A stretch of 64,000 bases of DNA from Streptomyces sp. NBC_01689 (GCF_036250675.1 NZ_CP109592.1:8618001-8682000); one strand, 5' to 3'; shown: positions 8,558 through 17,654, numbered from the stretch's first letter. Notes: generated from the sequence alone by a model not told the origin. Translations and numbers: made by a program.

Positions 8558-9577
8558 TCAGCCGGCCGGCCGCCGGCCCAGCGCGGGGCCGAGCCCCTGG
8601 GCGATGTCCGTGAGGATCTGGACGTAGTCCTCGTGGGCGAAGGTGAAGGGCAGCGCGAACGCGACCTCGTCGACCTCCCGGAACGCGGCGTGCGCGTGGA
8701 GCCGTTCGGCGATCTCGGCGGAGGTGCCGACGAGGTCGGGCGCGAACATCATCCGGGCCGGACCCTGTGGGGTCGCGGTGCGCGGGGTGCGCGCCCGCGC
8801 GTACTCCTCGTACTTCTTTCGCTGCGCGGGCGTGGCACTGTCGGTGGGGATCACGACGAGACCCTGGGAGACGCGGGCCCGGTCGCCGTCGGGGTGGTGG
8901 GCACGGAAGGTCCGGATGTGCGACAGCTGCACCTCGGCGAAGTCCTCCGACTCCTCGGCCTTGACGACGCTGCTGGTCAGGAGGTTCATCCCGTGCTCCC
9001 CGGCCCAGCGCGCCGACCGCAGGCTGCCGCCGCCGTACCACATGCGGCGGCCCAGACCGGGCGACTGCGGCTGGACGCGGTCCGAGAACACCTCGAAGCC
9101 CTCGACGCCGCTGAAGTCGGTGGCCCGTGTACCGCGCACGAAGTCCAGCAGTCGCTCCACGCGGCCGTACCCGAAGTCCTCCGTCTCCGCCGTGTCGGGG
9201 TAGAGCGCGTGCTTGACCGTGTCGAAGTGCATCGGGGGGCCGACGCTGACGCCCGGATTGAGCCGTCCGCCGGACAGCAGATCGACCGTCGCGAGGTCCT
9301 CCGCCAGCCGCAGCGGGTTCTCCCAGCCCACCGGGATGACCGCGGTGCCCAGCTCGATCCGGCTGGTGCGCTGGGAGGCCGCGGCCAGGACGGCGACGGG
9401 GGAGGAGATGCCGTACTGCAGATGGCGGTGACGCACCCACGCGCTGTCGAAGCCAAGCCGCTCACCCAGTTCGATGATCTCCAGCGTCGACTCGTGGCCC
9501 CGCCGGGGATCGGCCCCGTCGAACAGCCCGATGGTCAGGAAGCCCAGCTTCCGCAGGGGGTTCGGGGTCTGTGGCAC
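8558..9577 (-). CDS. LLM-class flavin-dependent oxidoreductase (luciferase-like)
   Basis: A 339-residue luciferase-like monooxygenase. The N-terminus LRKLGFLTIGLFDG, the block LGFDSAWVRHRHLQYGISSP, the core RIELGTAVIPVGWENPLRLAED and LLSGGRLNPGVSVG are hallmarks of the bacterial luciferase TIM barrel that uses reduced FMN or F420. The start is GTG at 9577 behind GGAGG. No flavin reductase gene is adjacent. Members oxidise small aldehydes, sulfonates or amines, or reduce F420-linked substrates; the substrate is not predictable here. The gene lies downstream of the amidase gene on the same strand, but a terminator-like hairpin (9701-9733) separates them. Confidence 0.85.
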   Translation of the reverse strand: MPQTPNPLRKLGFLTIGLFDGADPRRGHESTLEIIELGERLGFDSAWVRHRHLQYGISSPVAVLAAASQRTSRIELGTAVIPVGWENPLRLAEDLATVDLLSGGRLNPGVSVGPPMHFDTVKHALYPDTAETEDFGYGRVERLLDFVRGTRATDFSGVEGFEVFSDRVQPQSPGLGRRMWYGGGSLRSARWAGEHGMNLLTSSVVKAEESEDFAEVQLSHIRTFRAHHPDGDRARVSQGLVVIPTDSATPAQRKKYEEYARARTPRTATPQGPARMMFAPDLVGTSAEIAERLHAHAAFREVDEVAFALPFTFAHEDYVQILTDIAQGLGPALGRRPAG

Positions 9578-9700
9578 GGGGCTCCTCCATCGTCGACACC
9601 GTCACTGTCGAACGCCAGTTCCCAGCGAGGGCGCTCGGCGATCATCAGGGCAACACGCGTGCCGTGGTGAGGAATTCCGTGGGCCGGACGGGATGCCGAA

Positions 9701-9733
9701 GGGGCCGGGTCCGCCGTACGCGGATCCGGCCCC
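9701..9733 (-). terminator. Terminator hairpin after the amidase gene
   Basis: Two 14-base arms (9701-9714 and 9720-9733, GGGGCCGG.TCCGC type) pair with a single G-T mismatch around a 5-base loop. The hairpin is 29 bp beyond the amidase stop and separates that gene from the flavin oxidoreductase gene. Confidence 0.65.
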
Positions 9734-9761
9734 TGGCGGGCGCAAGTCGCCCGGGGCGGCA

Positions 9762-11741
9762 CTAGGACCGCGAGCGCGTCACGTCCACGTCCGCGGCCCG
9801 TACGAACTCGATCCGGTGCCCGAACTGGATCTCGTAGTACATGTCCTTGCCGGTCACGACCTTGTGCGACGTCGTGTCGAAGGTCGGTGAGTAGAAGTAC
9901 TCGCCCGGCACCTTGTCGCCGACCACGTACTTCTGTCCGGCGAGGAGCTTGTACGACAAGGGTGACACCGCCTGGACCGGGACGCCCGCCGGGTACGCCT
10001 CCTTCTCCGGGTAGGCCCGCCCGTACACGGGGATGTCCGTGCGGCCCGGCTTGGGAGTGACGACCTGTCCCGACCCGGTCACGGCCGTCGGGTGGGCCTT
10101 GGGGTTCTTGAACCAGGCCTTCTGGCCCAGGTACCAGATCGCCGTCCAGTCCCCTTGGGCACCGGCCACCACGTACTGCTGGCCGGTCGAGACACGCGAG
10201 CCCACGTCGTTCACGTCGATGGTGGAGTCGCCGCCGCCCGGCCGCAGCCCGACGTCCTTGACCAGCGGCGCGCTGTCGGACGGCAGGGTGTGCAGCCGCA
10301 CCTCGCTGGACCCGTGGGCGGCGCACGCCTGGCCGCTGCTGACGCACCCGGTGTACTGCGGCTTGTTCGCCGCGAAGTCCGGCAGCACCATGAGCACGCC
10401 GCCGGTCACCTTCGTCCGGTGGTACAGGGGGTGGTCCAGCAGGGCGAAGTAGTGCTCCCAGTCCCAGTAGGGACCCGGGTCCGTGTGCATCCCCGGGATC
10501 GTGGACGTCGTCGGGCCGGGGACGTTGTCGTGTCCCAGGATGTGCTGGCGGTCCAGGGGCACGCCGTACTTCCCGGCGAGGTACTTCACCAGCCGCGCCG
10601 AGGCCCGGTACATCTCCTCGGTGTACCAGGCGTCCGGCGAGGCGAGGAAGCCCTCGTGCTCCAGACCGATCGACTTGGCGTTGACGTACCAGTTGCCCGC
10701 GTGCCAGGCCACGTCCTTGGCCTTCACGTGCTGTGCGATGTGCCCGTCGGTCGAGCGCAGGGTGTAGTTCCACGACACATAGGTCGGGTCCTGGACGAGG
10801 TTGAGCACACCGTCCCAGGCGCCCTCCGTGTCGTGGATGACGATGTACTTGATGCCCTGGGACGTGGGCCGGTTCCCGAGGTCGTGGTTTCCGTAGTCGC
10901 CGTCGCCGAACTCCGCGTAGGGAGCAGGGATCCACTCGCAGGACACGGTGGTGGGGCACTCCGTGCCGGCGGCGGAGACCGTGCGCAGTCCGGCCCGGCC
11001 GAGCTGCGCCGTGGCGGGTCCGACACGGGGCTGGGCGGCGAGCGCGACCTGCTGGCCGGAGTCCGTGGTGCGCTCGGCGCCCGCGCGGATCACCCCGTAG
11101 ACGTCGTTGGCGTACGCCGCCGCGGTCGCGGTGTCGTCCGCGCCGGAGAAGCGGGCCACCGCGGCGTACCAGTCGCCCGCGTTCTCGCTCAGCGGCTCGC
11201 CGAGGTCCTTCTGCGCGGCGGCCAGCAGCGCGGCGCCGCCCTCGATGTTCGCGGCCGCGTCCGTGCGCAGCCGCGCGGCGGGGATCCCGGTGAGCTCGGC
11301 GGCTTTCGTCAGGGTCTTGAGCCGCGCCGGGAGCTGGGAGTTCTCCGGGACCTTGGTCGTGGGGACGAGGGGCGCGCGGGAACTGTCCCCCCGTGCGTCC
11401 TCGGTGCCCTCGCTGTGGTGCGGGGCCCCGGCGATCGCCGTGCGGGCGTCGGTGAGGTGCATGGGGCCGTAGCCGCCGCTGACGCTCGGCGCGCCGGCGT
11501 GCGCGTCCCAGCGCGACTGCAGATAGGAGACGCCGAGCAGGACGCTCGACGGTACGTGGTACTCGGCGGCCGCGGCCGTGAAGGCCCGCTGCAGCCCTGT
11601 CGCGGGGGCGGGGTCGACGCCGGCCGCGGGGGCGGCGCCGAGCAGCGGGAACATCAGTGCGGCCGAGACGACGACGCCCGCGGCGGTGCGCGCGCGTCTG
11701 TGCCCGGCGGTGGCCTCGGGGTCGATGGGAGATCCTCGCAA
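9762..11741 (-). CDS. Secreted N-acetylmuramoyl-L-alanine amidase with lysozyme-like N-domain
   Basis: About 659 residues with a TTG start at 11741: AGGAGG sits five bases upstream, and the resulting N-terminus has a proper signal peptide (RRAR, a hydrophobic run, then AAPAAG). After the signal come a helical segment resembling lytic-transglycosylase-type folds (YLQSRWDAHAG ... GYGPMHLTD), then an amidase_2 domain with YIVIHDTEG, IGLEHEG and ILGHDNVPGPT, whose His and acidic residues match the zinc site and catalytic positions of this family. The C-terminal third looks like two SH3-type wall-binding repeats. It probably cleaves the stem peptide from MurNAc during wall turnover, outside the membrane. 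It is transcribed from a visible promoter at 11797-11825. A longer GTG/ATG start is possible but would bury the signal peptide. Confidence 0.85.
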   Translation of the reverse strand: MRGSPIDPEATAGHRRARTAAGVVVSAALMFPLLGAAPAAGVDPAPATGLQRAFTAAAAEYHVPSSVLLGVSYLQSRWDAHAGAPSVSGGYGPMHLTDARTAIAGAPHHSEGTEDARGDSSRAPLVPTTKVPENSQLPARLKTLTKAAELTGIPAARLRTDAAANIEGGAALLAAAQKDLGEPLSENAGDWYAAVARFSGADDTATAAAYANDVYGVIRAGAERTTDSGQQVALAAQPRVGPATAQLGRAGLRTVSAAGTECPTTVSCEWIPAPYAEFGDGDYGNHDLGNRPTSQGIKYIVIHDTEGAWDGVLNLVQDPTYVSWNYTLRSTDGHIAQHVKAKDVAWHAGNWYVNAKSIGLEHEGFLASPDAWYTEEMYRASARLVKYLAGKYGVPLDRQHILGHDNVPGPTTSTIPGMHTDPGPYWDWEHYFALLDHPLYHRTKVTGGVLMVLPDFAANKPQYTGCVSSGQACAAHGSSEVRLHTLPSDSAPLVKDVGLRPGGGDSTIDVNDVGSRVSTGQQYVVAGAQGDWTAIWYLGQKAWFKNPKAHPTAVTGSGQVVTPKPGRTDIPVYGRAYPEKEAYPAGVPVQAVSPLSYKLLAGQKYVVGDKVPGEYFYSPTFDTTSHKVVTGKDMYYEIQFGHRIEFVRAADVDVTRSRS

Positions 11742-11796
11742 TGCAGCCTCCTGGGACGGTCGGGCGCGGTGGGGCGTGCGGGGCCGAACGAGGTCA

Positions 11797-11825
11797 GTCG
11801 TATCGGCTCTCCGACGATCCGTCAA
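11797..11825 (-). promoter_or_regulatory. Promoter of the amidase gene
   Basis: On the minus strand TTGACG (11825-11820) and TACGAC (11802-11797) are separated by 17 bp, close to a vegetative sigma-HrdB promoter. The -10 ends 55 bp upstream of the TTG start. Confidence 0.5.
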
Positions 11826-11875
11826 TCATGCCCAGGGGTCGGTGATTTCCCATGTCAGCGCGGGTCGAAAGGCCT

Positions 11876-11889
11876 TTCGTGGCGACGGC
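11876..11889. promoter_or_regulatory. 14-bp perfect palindrome upstream of the amidase promoter
   Basis: CGAAAGGCCTTTCG is self-complementary over 14 bp and lies about 50 bp upstream of the -35 of the amidase promoter. It could bind a dimeric activator or repressor, but no regulator is assigned. The rest of 11742-12311 holds the promoter, the 7-bp repeat and a terminator, and no gene. Confidence 0.35.
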
Positions 11890-12090
11890 CCGGCGGCCTG
11901 CGAGGCGTCAGTGGAGTGGACCAGTGGCTCGATCGGGTGAAGTTCTCGACGCGCCCGCGTCGACCGGCCCGGGGGCGCGTGTCCGGCGCGCGCCGGAACC
12001 ACCGGCGGACACGGCGTGGAGACGCGTCCGCCCGAGCGCGGCTCAGCGGCTATGGCCCCCGCTGCGTGGCCCGGGAGGTATGCGCCCGCT

Positions 12091-12200
12091 GGTGCGTGGT
12101 GCGTGGTGCGTGGTGCGTGGTGCGTGGTGCGTGGTGCGTGGTGCGTGGTGCGTGGTGCGTGGTGCGTGGTGCGTGGTGCGTGGTGCGTGGTGCGTGGTGC
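12091..12200. repeat. 7-bp tandem repeat, (GGTGCGT) about 15.7 copies
   Basis: Fifteen exact head-to-tail copies of GGTGCGT fill 12091-12195, followed by a partial GGTGC. Copies are identical, which points to recent slippage expansion. The array is in the 570-bp gap between the amidase gene (start 11741) and the kinase gene (stop 12312), outside any credible gene. Because 7 is not a multiple of 3, all three frames read the same heptapeptide, which produces false open frames on both strands. Its position about 270 bp beyond the amidase promoter makes a regulatory effect possible but unproven. Confidence 0.95.
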
Positions 12201-12229
12201 ACGACGTACTGCGGTTGCTGCGCGCACGG

Positions 12230-12274
12230 CGAAGGCCCGCGGCGCGCCGCCCTGGCGCGCACCGCGGGCCTTCG
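12230..12274 (-). terminator. Strong terminator after the kinase gene
   Basis: CGAAGGCCCGCGG (12230-12242) pairs perfectly with CCGCGGGCCTTCG (12262-12274). Inside it CGCGCC and GGCGCG pair as well, so the stem is about 19 bp with a 2-base bulge. It lies 38 bp after the kinase stop and probably ends that leftward transcript. Confidence 0.75.
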
Positions 12275-12311
12275 TCCCCCCTCGCCCCCTCGGGTGCCGA
12301 CCGCCGCTCCC

Positions 12312-13451
12312 TCAGCGGGTGCCGACCGCCGCCCGTACGGCCCGGCGGGCCATCTGGCAGTCGTCGTGCAGCCGCCGCAGCAGCAGCCGCTGTTCCTCGC
12401 CGGACGGCAGGGCGCCCGGGTGGGCCGGTCCCGGCGTCGAGGGCGCCGCGTCGTGCATCGAGCGCTGCACCGCGGTCTCGTACGTGCGGATCTCCCGCGT
12501 CAGTACGAGCATCAGGTTCACCAGGAAGGCGTCACGCGCCGCGGGACCCGCGGACTGCGCGAGCTGGCTGATCTGGCGGCGCGCCACGGGTGCGTCACCG
12601 AGGACCGCCCACAGCGTCGCCAGGTCGTAGCCCGGCAGGTACCAGCCCGCGTGCTCCCAGTCCACCAGCACTGGACCGGCCGGTGAGAGGAGCATGTTCG
12701 AGAGCAGCGCGTCTCCGTGGCAGAACTGGCCCATGCCCTGACGGCCCGACGAGTGGGCGATGCCGTGCAGCAGCTTCTGCAGGTCGCCCATGTCCCGGTC
12801 GGTGAGCAGACCCAGCTCATGGAACCGGGAGATCCGCTCCGCGTAGTCCAGCGGGGCGTCGAACGTCCCCGCCGGCGGCCGCCACGCGTTCAGCCGGCAG
12901 ATCGCCCCCAGCGCCGCGCGGATGTCCGCGCGGGGCGGCGACTCGGCCGGGTGCCGCTGGAGCGCTGCCACCCGGCCCGGCATCCGCTCGATCACCAGGG
13001 TGCAGTTGTCGGGGTCCGCCGCGATCAGCCGAGGCACCCGGACCGGCGGCCGGTGCCGCACGAACGAGCGATACGCGGCTATTTCGTGCCTGATCCGCTC
13101 GGCCCAGACGGGAGAGTGGTCCAGTAAACACTTGGCGACGGCCGTACTGCGTCCGGTCGTGCCGACCAGGAGCACGGACCGCCCGCTGCGGCGCAGGACC
13201 TGGACCGGGGCGAACTCGGGACAGATCCGGTGCACCGCCGCGATCGCCGTGCGCAGCTGCGCGCCCTGGGGGCCGGACAAGTCGAGTCTCCCGCTGAGGG
13301 GTTGGGTGCCGATCCCCGGAACACGCCGTGTCCTGGCGGCTCCGAGCAAGGTGCCCGCCGGCCGCGCGGGGTCGAGGTAGGGACCGCTGCCCGCCGGACG
13401 GGGATGCAGCGGCCGGGGCGGGGCGGACACGGAGGACGATGCTGTGTACAT
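12312..13451 (-). CDS. Aminoglycoside-phosphotransferase-family kinase next to nsdA
   Basis: About 379 residues. The N-lobe contains [19 protein letters not shown] with the nucleotide-binding Lys, the catalytic loop is [13 protein letters not shown] and the metal-binding motif is [10 protein letters not shown]. This is the APH/ChoK fold; the usual catalytic HGDxxxxN pattern is intact. It is more likely a small-molecule or peptide kinase than a resistance gene, as most chromosomal Streptomyces members are. The ATG at 13451 has AAGGGA upstream at a long spacing; longer starts to 13571 add low-complexity residues. It is divergent from the nsdA-like gene, so the 231-bp gap likely carries both promoters. 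Confidence 0.8.
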   Translation of the reverse strand: MYTASSSVSAPPRPLHPRPAGSGPYLDPARPAGTLLGAARTRRVPGIGTQPLSGRLDLSGPQGAQLRTAIAAVHRICPEFAPVQVLRRSGRSVLLVGTTGRSTAVAKCLLDHSPVWAERIRHEIAAYRSFVRHRPPVRVPRLIAADPDNCTLVIERMPGRVAALQRHPAESPPRADIRAALGAICRLNAWRPPAGTFDAPLDYAERISRFHELGLLTDRDMGDLQKLLHGIAHSSGRQGMGQFCHGDALLSNMLLSPAGPVLVDWEHAGWYLPGYDLATLWAVLGDAPVARRQISQLAQSAGPAARDAFLVNLMLVLTREIRTYETAVQRSMHDAAPSTPGPAHPGALPSGEEQRLLLRRLHDDCQMARRAVRAAVGTR

Positions 13452-13599
13452 GGGCGAAACAGATCCCTTCGTGTGCCTGCAAGTTGCCGCGCCGCCCGTC
13501 CCGGAACTCCGGATACACCCTGGGGGAATGTCCCCGGCAACCGGTCGGGGTGGCGCATTCCTACCTGACACCGGATGCCCAGTGGCACACCATCTGGCG

Positions 13600-13655
13600 C
13601 ACCCTGGCGAACCCTGGCGAATAGTCGCTCAGCAACTGACAGAGGGTTACTGTCA
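13600..13655. promoter_or_regulatory. Direct and inverted repeats in the kinase/nsdA promoter gap
   Basis: Two copies of ACCCTGGCGA lie head-to-tail near 13600-13622. Downstream, TGACAG (13637-13642) and CTGTCA (13650-13655) form a perfect 6-bp inverted repeat around AGGGTTA, 27 bp before the nsdA start. Both could be regulator sites shared by the divergent genes. I see no clear -35/-10 pair. Confidence 0.35.
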
Positions 13656-13682
13656 ACTCAGCCGAGAACCTGGGGGCTTGAT

Positions 13683-15182
13683 GTGAACGGACAACCCAAC
13701 GCTCGTCTGTCGGACCTGTTCGGCCTGGCCGGCTGGTCCAAGGGCGAACTCGCGAGGCTGGTCAACAAGCAGGCGGCGGCCATGGGCCACCCCCAGCTGG
13801 CGACCGACACCTCACGGGTGCGGCGCTGGATCGACGTGGGAGAGATCCCGCGTGATCCGGTTCCCCGCGTGCTGGCGGTTCTGTTCACCGAGCGTCTCGG
13901 CCGTGTCGTGACCATCGAGGACCTCGGTCTGGTCCGGCACGGGCGTGTGGGGAAACGGCCGGGCGGCGGGAATGCGGAACATCCCGACGGAGTGCCGTGG
14001 GCGCCCGAGCGGACTGCTGCGGTCCTCACCGAATTCACGGGAATGGACCTCATGCTCAACCGACGCGGCTTGGTGGGCGCGGGTGCCGCGCTCGCCGCGG
14101 GATCCGCACTCAGCAGTGCCATGCACGATTGGCTGCACACCGATCCGGCCCTCACGGCCGACGCCCCTGACCTCGACAATCCCCTGCACGCCGACCCCGC
14201 CGGGTTCGACCGCTACGAGGCCGCCCCCATCGGGTCGCAGGAGATCGAGGAACTGGAGCGCTCGGTCGAGGTGTTCCGGGCCTGGGACGCGGCCCGCGGC
14301 GGCGGGCTGCAACGCAAGGCCGTGGTGGGCCAGCTCAACGAGGTGGGAGGCATCCTCTCCTACCGGCACCCCGACCATCTGCAGCGGCGCCTGTGGGGCG
14401 TCGCCGCCAACCTCGCCGTCCTCGCGGGCTGGATGTCGCACGACGTCGGCCTGGAGCCCACGGCACAGAAGTACTTCGTCATCGCCGCCCACGCGGCCCG
14501 GGAAGGCGGTGACCGGCCGCGTGCCGGGGAGGCGCTCTCCCGTGCCGCGCGCCAGATGGTGCACCTGGGCCGTCCGGACGACGCCCTGGACCTGATGAAG
14601 CTCGCCAAGTCGGGCTCGGGATCCGAGATGCTGCCGCGCACGCGGGCCATGCTCTCCACCATCGAGGCCTGGGCACAGGCGTCGATGGGCAAGGGGCAGG
14701 CCATGCGGCGCACCCTGGGGGAGGCCGAGGACCTCTTCGTCTCCGACCGGGGCGACGTGCCACCGCCGAGCTGGATGCAGATGTTCGACGAGGCGGACAT
14801 GCACGGGATGCAGGCCCTGGCCTACCGGACGCTAGCGGAGCACGACGCGGCCGCGGCGGCCACGGCGCAGCGCCATGCCAAGGAGGCGCTGCATCTGCGG
14901 GAGAACGGGCGGCAGCGGTCGCAGATCTTCGACTGGCTCTCCCTGGCCTCCGCCTGCTTCATCGCCGACGATCCCGAACAGGCGGACCGCTACGCCCGGC
15001 TGGCCCTGGTGTCGATGGGGGCGAACTCCTCCCACCGCACCTGGGACCGGCTGCGCGAGATGTACCGGCTCACCGCTCAGTACTCCGGCTATCCGAAGAT
15101 CCATGAACTGCGTGAGGAGATCCAGCTCGCCCTCCCCAAGCCGGTGGTGCGGCCGAGGCGCGAAGGAGACGCGCAGGTCTGA
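13683..15182 (+). CDS. nsdA: NsdA-like negative regulator of differentiation
   Basis: A 499-residue protein that I recognise as the NsdA family (S. coelicolor SCO5582, 500 residues), a TPR-like regulator whose loss advances sporulation and antibiotic production. Visible features are the conserved N-terminus RLSDLFGLAGWSKGELARLV with the HTH-like segment VRRWIDVGEIPRDPVPRVLA, then a helical repeat region with Ala/Leu-rich TPR-like helices to residue about 480. The start is GTG at 13683 (the overlapping ATG two bases upstream runs into a stop), with GGGGG six bases before it. It lies between a divergent kinase gene and a convergent PAS/PP2C phosphatase gene. The assignment rests on remembered family sequence, not on a search. 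Confidence 0.8.
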   Translation: MNGQPNARLSDLFGLAGWSKGELARLVNKQAAAMGHPQLATDTSRVRRWIDVGEIPRDPVPRVLAVLFTERLGRVVTIEDLGLVRHGRVGKRPGGGNAEHPDGVPWAPERTAAVLTEFTGMDLMLNRRGLVGAGAALAAGSALSSAMHDWLHTDPALTADAPDLDNPLHADPAGFDRYEAAPIGSQEIEELERSVEVFRAWDAARGGGLQRKAVVGQLNEVGGILSYRHPDHLQRRLWGVAANLAVLAGWMSHDVGLEPTAQKYFVIAAHAAREGGDRPRAGEALSRAARQMVHLGRPDDALDLMKLAKSGSGSEMLPRTRAMLSTIEAWAQASMGKGQAMRRTLGEAEDLFVSDRGDVPPPSWMQMFDEADMHGMQALAYRTLAEHDAAAAATAQRHAKEALHLRENGRQRSQIFDWLSLASACFIADDPEQADRYARLALVSMGANSSHRTWDRLREMYRLTAQYSGYPKIHELREEIQLALPKPVVRPRREGDAQV

Positions 15183-15269
15183 GACCGCCGGCACCAGGAG
15201 ATCCACGAGGAGACCCGGTGATTCGGCCTCACGGGCCGGGTCCGGTGTCCGGTGTGTTCGGCCGGGCGC

Positions 15270-16679
15270 TCAGCCGATCCTGGCGACGAGCACGCAGGCG
15301 TCGTCCTCACGTCGGCTGTCGCCGAACTCCTCGACCAGTATCCGTACACAGTCCTGGGCCGAACCGGCTCCGCCGAAGCGCGGGGCCAGATCGAGCAGCC
15401 TCTGGACGGCAGCCGCACCGTGGCACCGGGGGACCAGTCCGTCGGTGTGCAGGAGCAGCAGGTCGCCGTCCTCCAGGGGCTCTTCGGCCTGCCCGTACGC
15501 GGCACCCGAGGTGGCGCCGAGCAGGACGCCGTGCGGTGGTGTCAGCATGCGCCCCGTCCCGTTGCGGAACAGCAGGGGGGCGGGGTGTCCTGCCTGCGCC
15601 CAGGTGAGGATGCGGGATTCCGGTGCGTAGCGGCAGCAGACGGCGCTGCCGAGCACCGGTTGTGCCGAGCTGTCGACCAGGCGGTCGAGCCAGGACATGA
15701 GCTGTCCCGGCCGGGTGCCCGCCATGGCCATGCCGCGCAGGGCGCCCAGCAGCATCGCCATGCCGGACGCCACGGTGACGCCGTGCCCCGTCAGGTCCCC
15801 GACGCTCAACACGGTCTCGCCGTCCGGGAGTTCCAGGGCGTCGTGCCAGCGGCCGCCGGTCGGCGCGGTGGCCGGGGAAGGGAGGTGGCGGGCCGCGAGG
15901 TCCAGAGTGCCGGCGCCGGGTGGAGCGGTCCGCCGGCTGTCGGGGCACGGCCGCAGGACGGCCTTCTGCAGTGCGGCGGCGAGCCGGTGCTCGTTCTGCG
16001 CGAGGTTCCGGTCGTGCCGTAGCGAGGCACGGGTCTCACTCACCGCCCGCTGACTGCGCCGCAGTTCGCTGACGTCGCGCAGGACCGCCCACATCGCGGC
16101 TGTGCTGCCGTCGGTGTCGAGGACGGGCTCACCCATGATGTGTACCGTGCGCAGCTGGCCGTCCGGGCGCACGACGCGGAACTCCCTGTCGATGGGCTTG
16201 GCGTCCACCAGGCAGTCGGTGACCATGGCCGTCAGCATCGGCCGGTCCTCCTCCAGTACCAGGGACGGCAGTTCGTCGAGGGTGAGCGGGGCGGTGGCGG
16301 GGTCGCGGCCGAGGATCTGGTAGAGCTCGGGGGACCAACTGGCGGCGTCCGTCAGCAGGTTCCACTCCGCGCTGCCGACCCGGGTGAGCAGGGAGCCCTC
16401 TCCGTGCGGATCAGGCTCGTCGGCCGGTTCCGCGGGCGCCTGCGGGGGGCCCTCACGCAGCTGCGCCAGGTGCTGGTCCAAGTCGTCGAGCTGGTGCATC
16501 GCCAGGTCGCACAGGGCGCGCTGCCAGCGTCCTCGGGCGTCCGCGCCGTCGACGGGTGCGTCCCGTCGCACGGCGTCCATCTCTCCGCGCAGCCGCCGCG
16601 TCTGCGAGATCAACGCCTCGACGTCGCCGCGCCGGGGCGGTTGCGCGGCGGGGCGGTCCGCGGAGAGAGGGGACGGCAT
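15270..16679 (-). CDS. PAS-domain PP2C (SpoIIE-type) protein phosphatase
   Basis: About 469 residues, starting at the ATG at 16679 (GGAG upstream; the longer open frame to 16922 lacks a ribosome site). The N-terminal third is helical and probably coiled-coil (LISQTRRLRGEMDAVRRD). A PAS domain follows (about 135-255, with EWNLLTDAASWSPELYQILG and an HIMGEPV block), then the SpoIIE/PP2C catalytic domain: LQKAVLRP, VGDLTGHGVTVASGMAMLLG, LLLLHTDGLV and REDDACVLVARIG, with metal-binding Asp residues present. Such phosphatases usually act on anti-sigma-factor antagonists in partner-switching systems. Many Streptomyces members pair with HATPase anti-sigma factors, but none is adjacent here. Confidence 0.85.
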   Translation of the reverse strand: MPSPLSADRPAAQPPRRGDVEALISQTRRLRGEMDAVRRDAPVDGADARGRWQRALCDLAMHQLDDLDQHLAQLREGPPQAPAEPADEPDPHGEGSLLTRVGSAEWNLLTDAASWSPELYQILGRDPATAPLTLDELPSLVLEEDRPMLTAMVTDCLVDAKPIDREFRVVRPDGQLRTVHIMGEPVLDTDGSTAAMWAVLRDVSELRRSQRAVSETRASLRHDRNLAQNEHRLAAALQKAVLRPCPDSRRTAPPGAGTLDLAARHLPSPATAPTGGRWHDALELPDGETVLSVGDLTGHGVTVASGMAMLLGALRGMAMAGTRPGQLMSWLDRLVDSSAQPVLGSAVCCRYAPESRILTWAQAGHPAPLLFRNGTGRMLTPPHGVLLGATSGAAYGQAEEPLEDGDLLLLHTDGLVPRCHGAAAVQRLLDLAPRFGGAGSAQDCVRILVEEFGDSRREDDACVLVARIG

Positions 16680-16937
16680 GACGCACTCCGATGAGGGGAC
16701 GGTACGACCAGAGCTGGGCGGAAGGACCGTTACGACTGTTGCACAGCCCGCGACGCCCCGTAAGGGATTTGGCAACACACGATCCGGTGGTGCTTCTGGC
16801 ATATGCCGCAGTCCATTCGGAGAGGTCGACCGGGCTCGATGAGGTACGTACGGCAATCCCCCAAGTCGTAGAGCGCATACGTGACTTGACGGCTTGCGGG
16901 GGTGGCCGGAGTCCTCTCTCATTCGTGTGTTCGAGGG

Positions 16938-17654
16938 TCAGGTGTGCGGGTCGCCTCCAGGGTGTGTTCGGATTCGGAGTCCCCGGGTGAACTCTCCGAC
17001 TTCCGCCTCGTAGAGCGGGCCCGGATCGATGCCCATCGAGGCGAAGTTGTCCTCGATCTCCAGGCTCACCAGGCCGTGCAGATGGGCCCAGAGCATCATC
17101 GCCCGCGAGGCGACCGCCGGCGGGACGTCGTCGATGCCGCGCCGTCTCATCCACTCCTCGACCTGACTCCGCGCGCCCTCCGGTACGGCCGCGTCCGGCG
17201 TCACCAGTGCGCTCGCCACGTTCAGCACGACGTTCATCGAGCGCTGGGCCGCGTCGACCAGGCGGGCGGAGTGGGCGTCGTAGCCCTTGAAGGGGGCCCG
17301 GAACAGGAGCCGGTAGCGGTGCGGTTCGGACCGGGCCCAGTCGCGGTAGGCCCGGACCACGGCCGTGAGGCGCGCCGTCCCGTCCGGCGCGGGGGTGCCG
17401 GCGGCGTGGGCGAGGGCTCCCGCCAGGGTGTCGTAGGCGTCGGCGACCAGCTCGGTGAGCAGGGTGTCCCGGCCGGCGAAGTAGCGGTAGAGCGCGGGGC
17501 CGGTCATGCCCAGCTGTTTGGCGACGGCGTTGAGCGACAGCGCCTCCGGGCCGCCGTCGGCCAGCTGGCGCAGTGCCGCCGCCTTCACCTCCTCGCGCAC
17601 CTGTGCGCGGAACCGATCGCGCGGGCCCGGACCCGTCCGGCTCTCCGTGGTCAC
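16938..17654 (-). CDS. TetR-family transcriptional regulator
   Basis: A 238-residue repressor. The N-terminal HTH is clear: EVKAAALRQLADGGPEAL, LSLNAVAKQLGMTGPALYRY and FAGRDTLLTELV. The C-terminal half is a WHG-type (TetR_C_13-like) ligand-binding domain. It is divergent from the quinone-oxidoreductase-like gene at 17784; the 129-bp gap has a 15-bp dyad and a direct repeat, the normal plan for an autoregulated TetR/target pair. The ligand is likely a small lipophilic or quinone-like compound, by analogy only. Confidence 0.9.
   Translation of the reverse strand: MTTESRTGPGPRDRFRAQVREEVKAAALRQLADGGPEALSLNAVAKQLGMTGPALYRYFAGRDTLLTELVADAYDTLAGALAHAAGTPAPDGTARLTAVVRAYRDWARSEPHRYRLLFRAPFKGYDAHSARLVDAAQRSMNVVLNVASALVTPDAAVPEGARSQVEEWMRRRGIDDVPPAVASRAMMLWAHLHGLVSLEIEDNFASMGIDPGPLYEAEVGEFTRGLRIRTHPGGDPHT

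Noticed and set aside
12091..12200. CRISPR array
   Set aside because: The unit is 7 bp, head-to-tail and without spacers; it is a microsatellite-type array.
10092..12686. Very long open reading frame on the plus strand over the amidase gene
   Set aside because: It is antisense to a gene with clear motifs and arises from high third-position GC; its product is low-complexity and has no ribosome site.
16680..16922. N-terminal extension of the PAS/PP2C phosphatase
   Set aside because: The extra 81 residues have no ribosome site and unlike codon use; ATG at 16679 has GGAG upstream.
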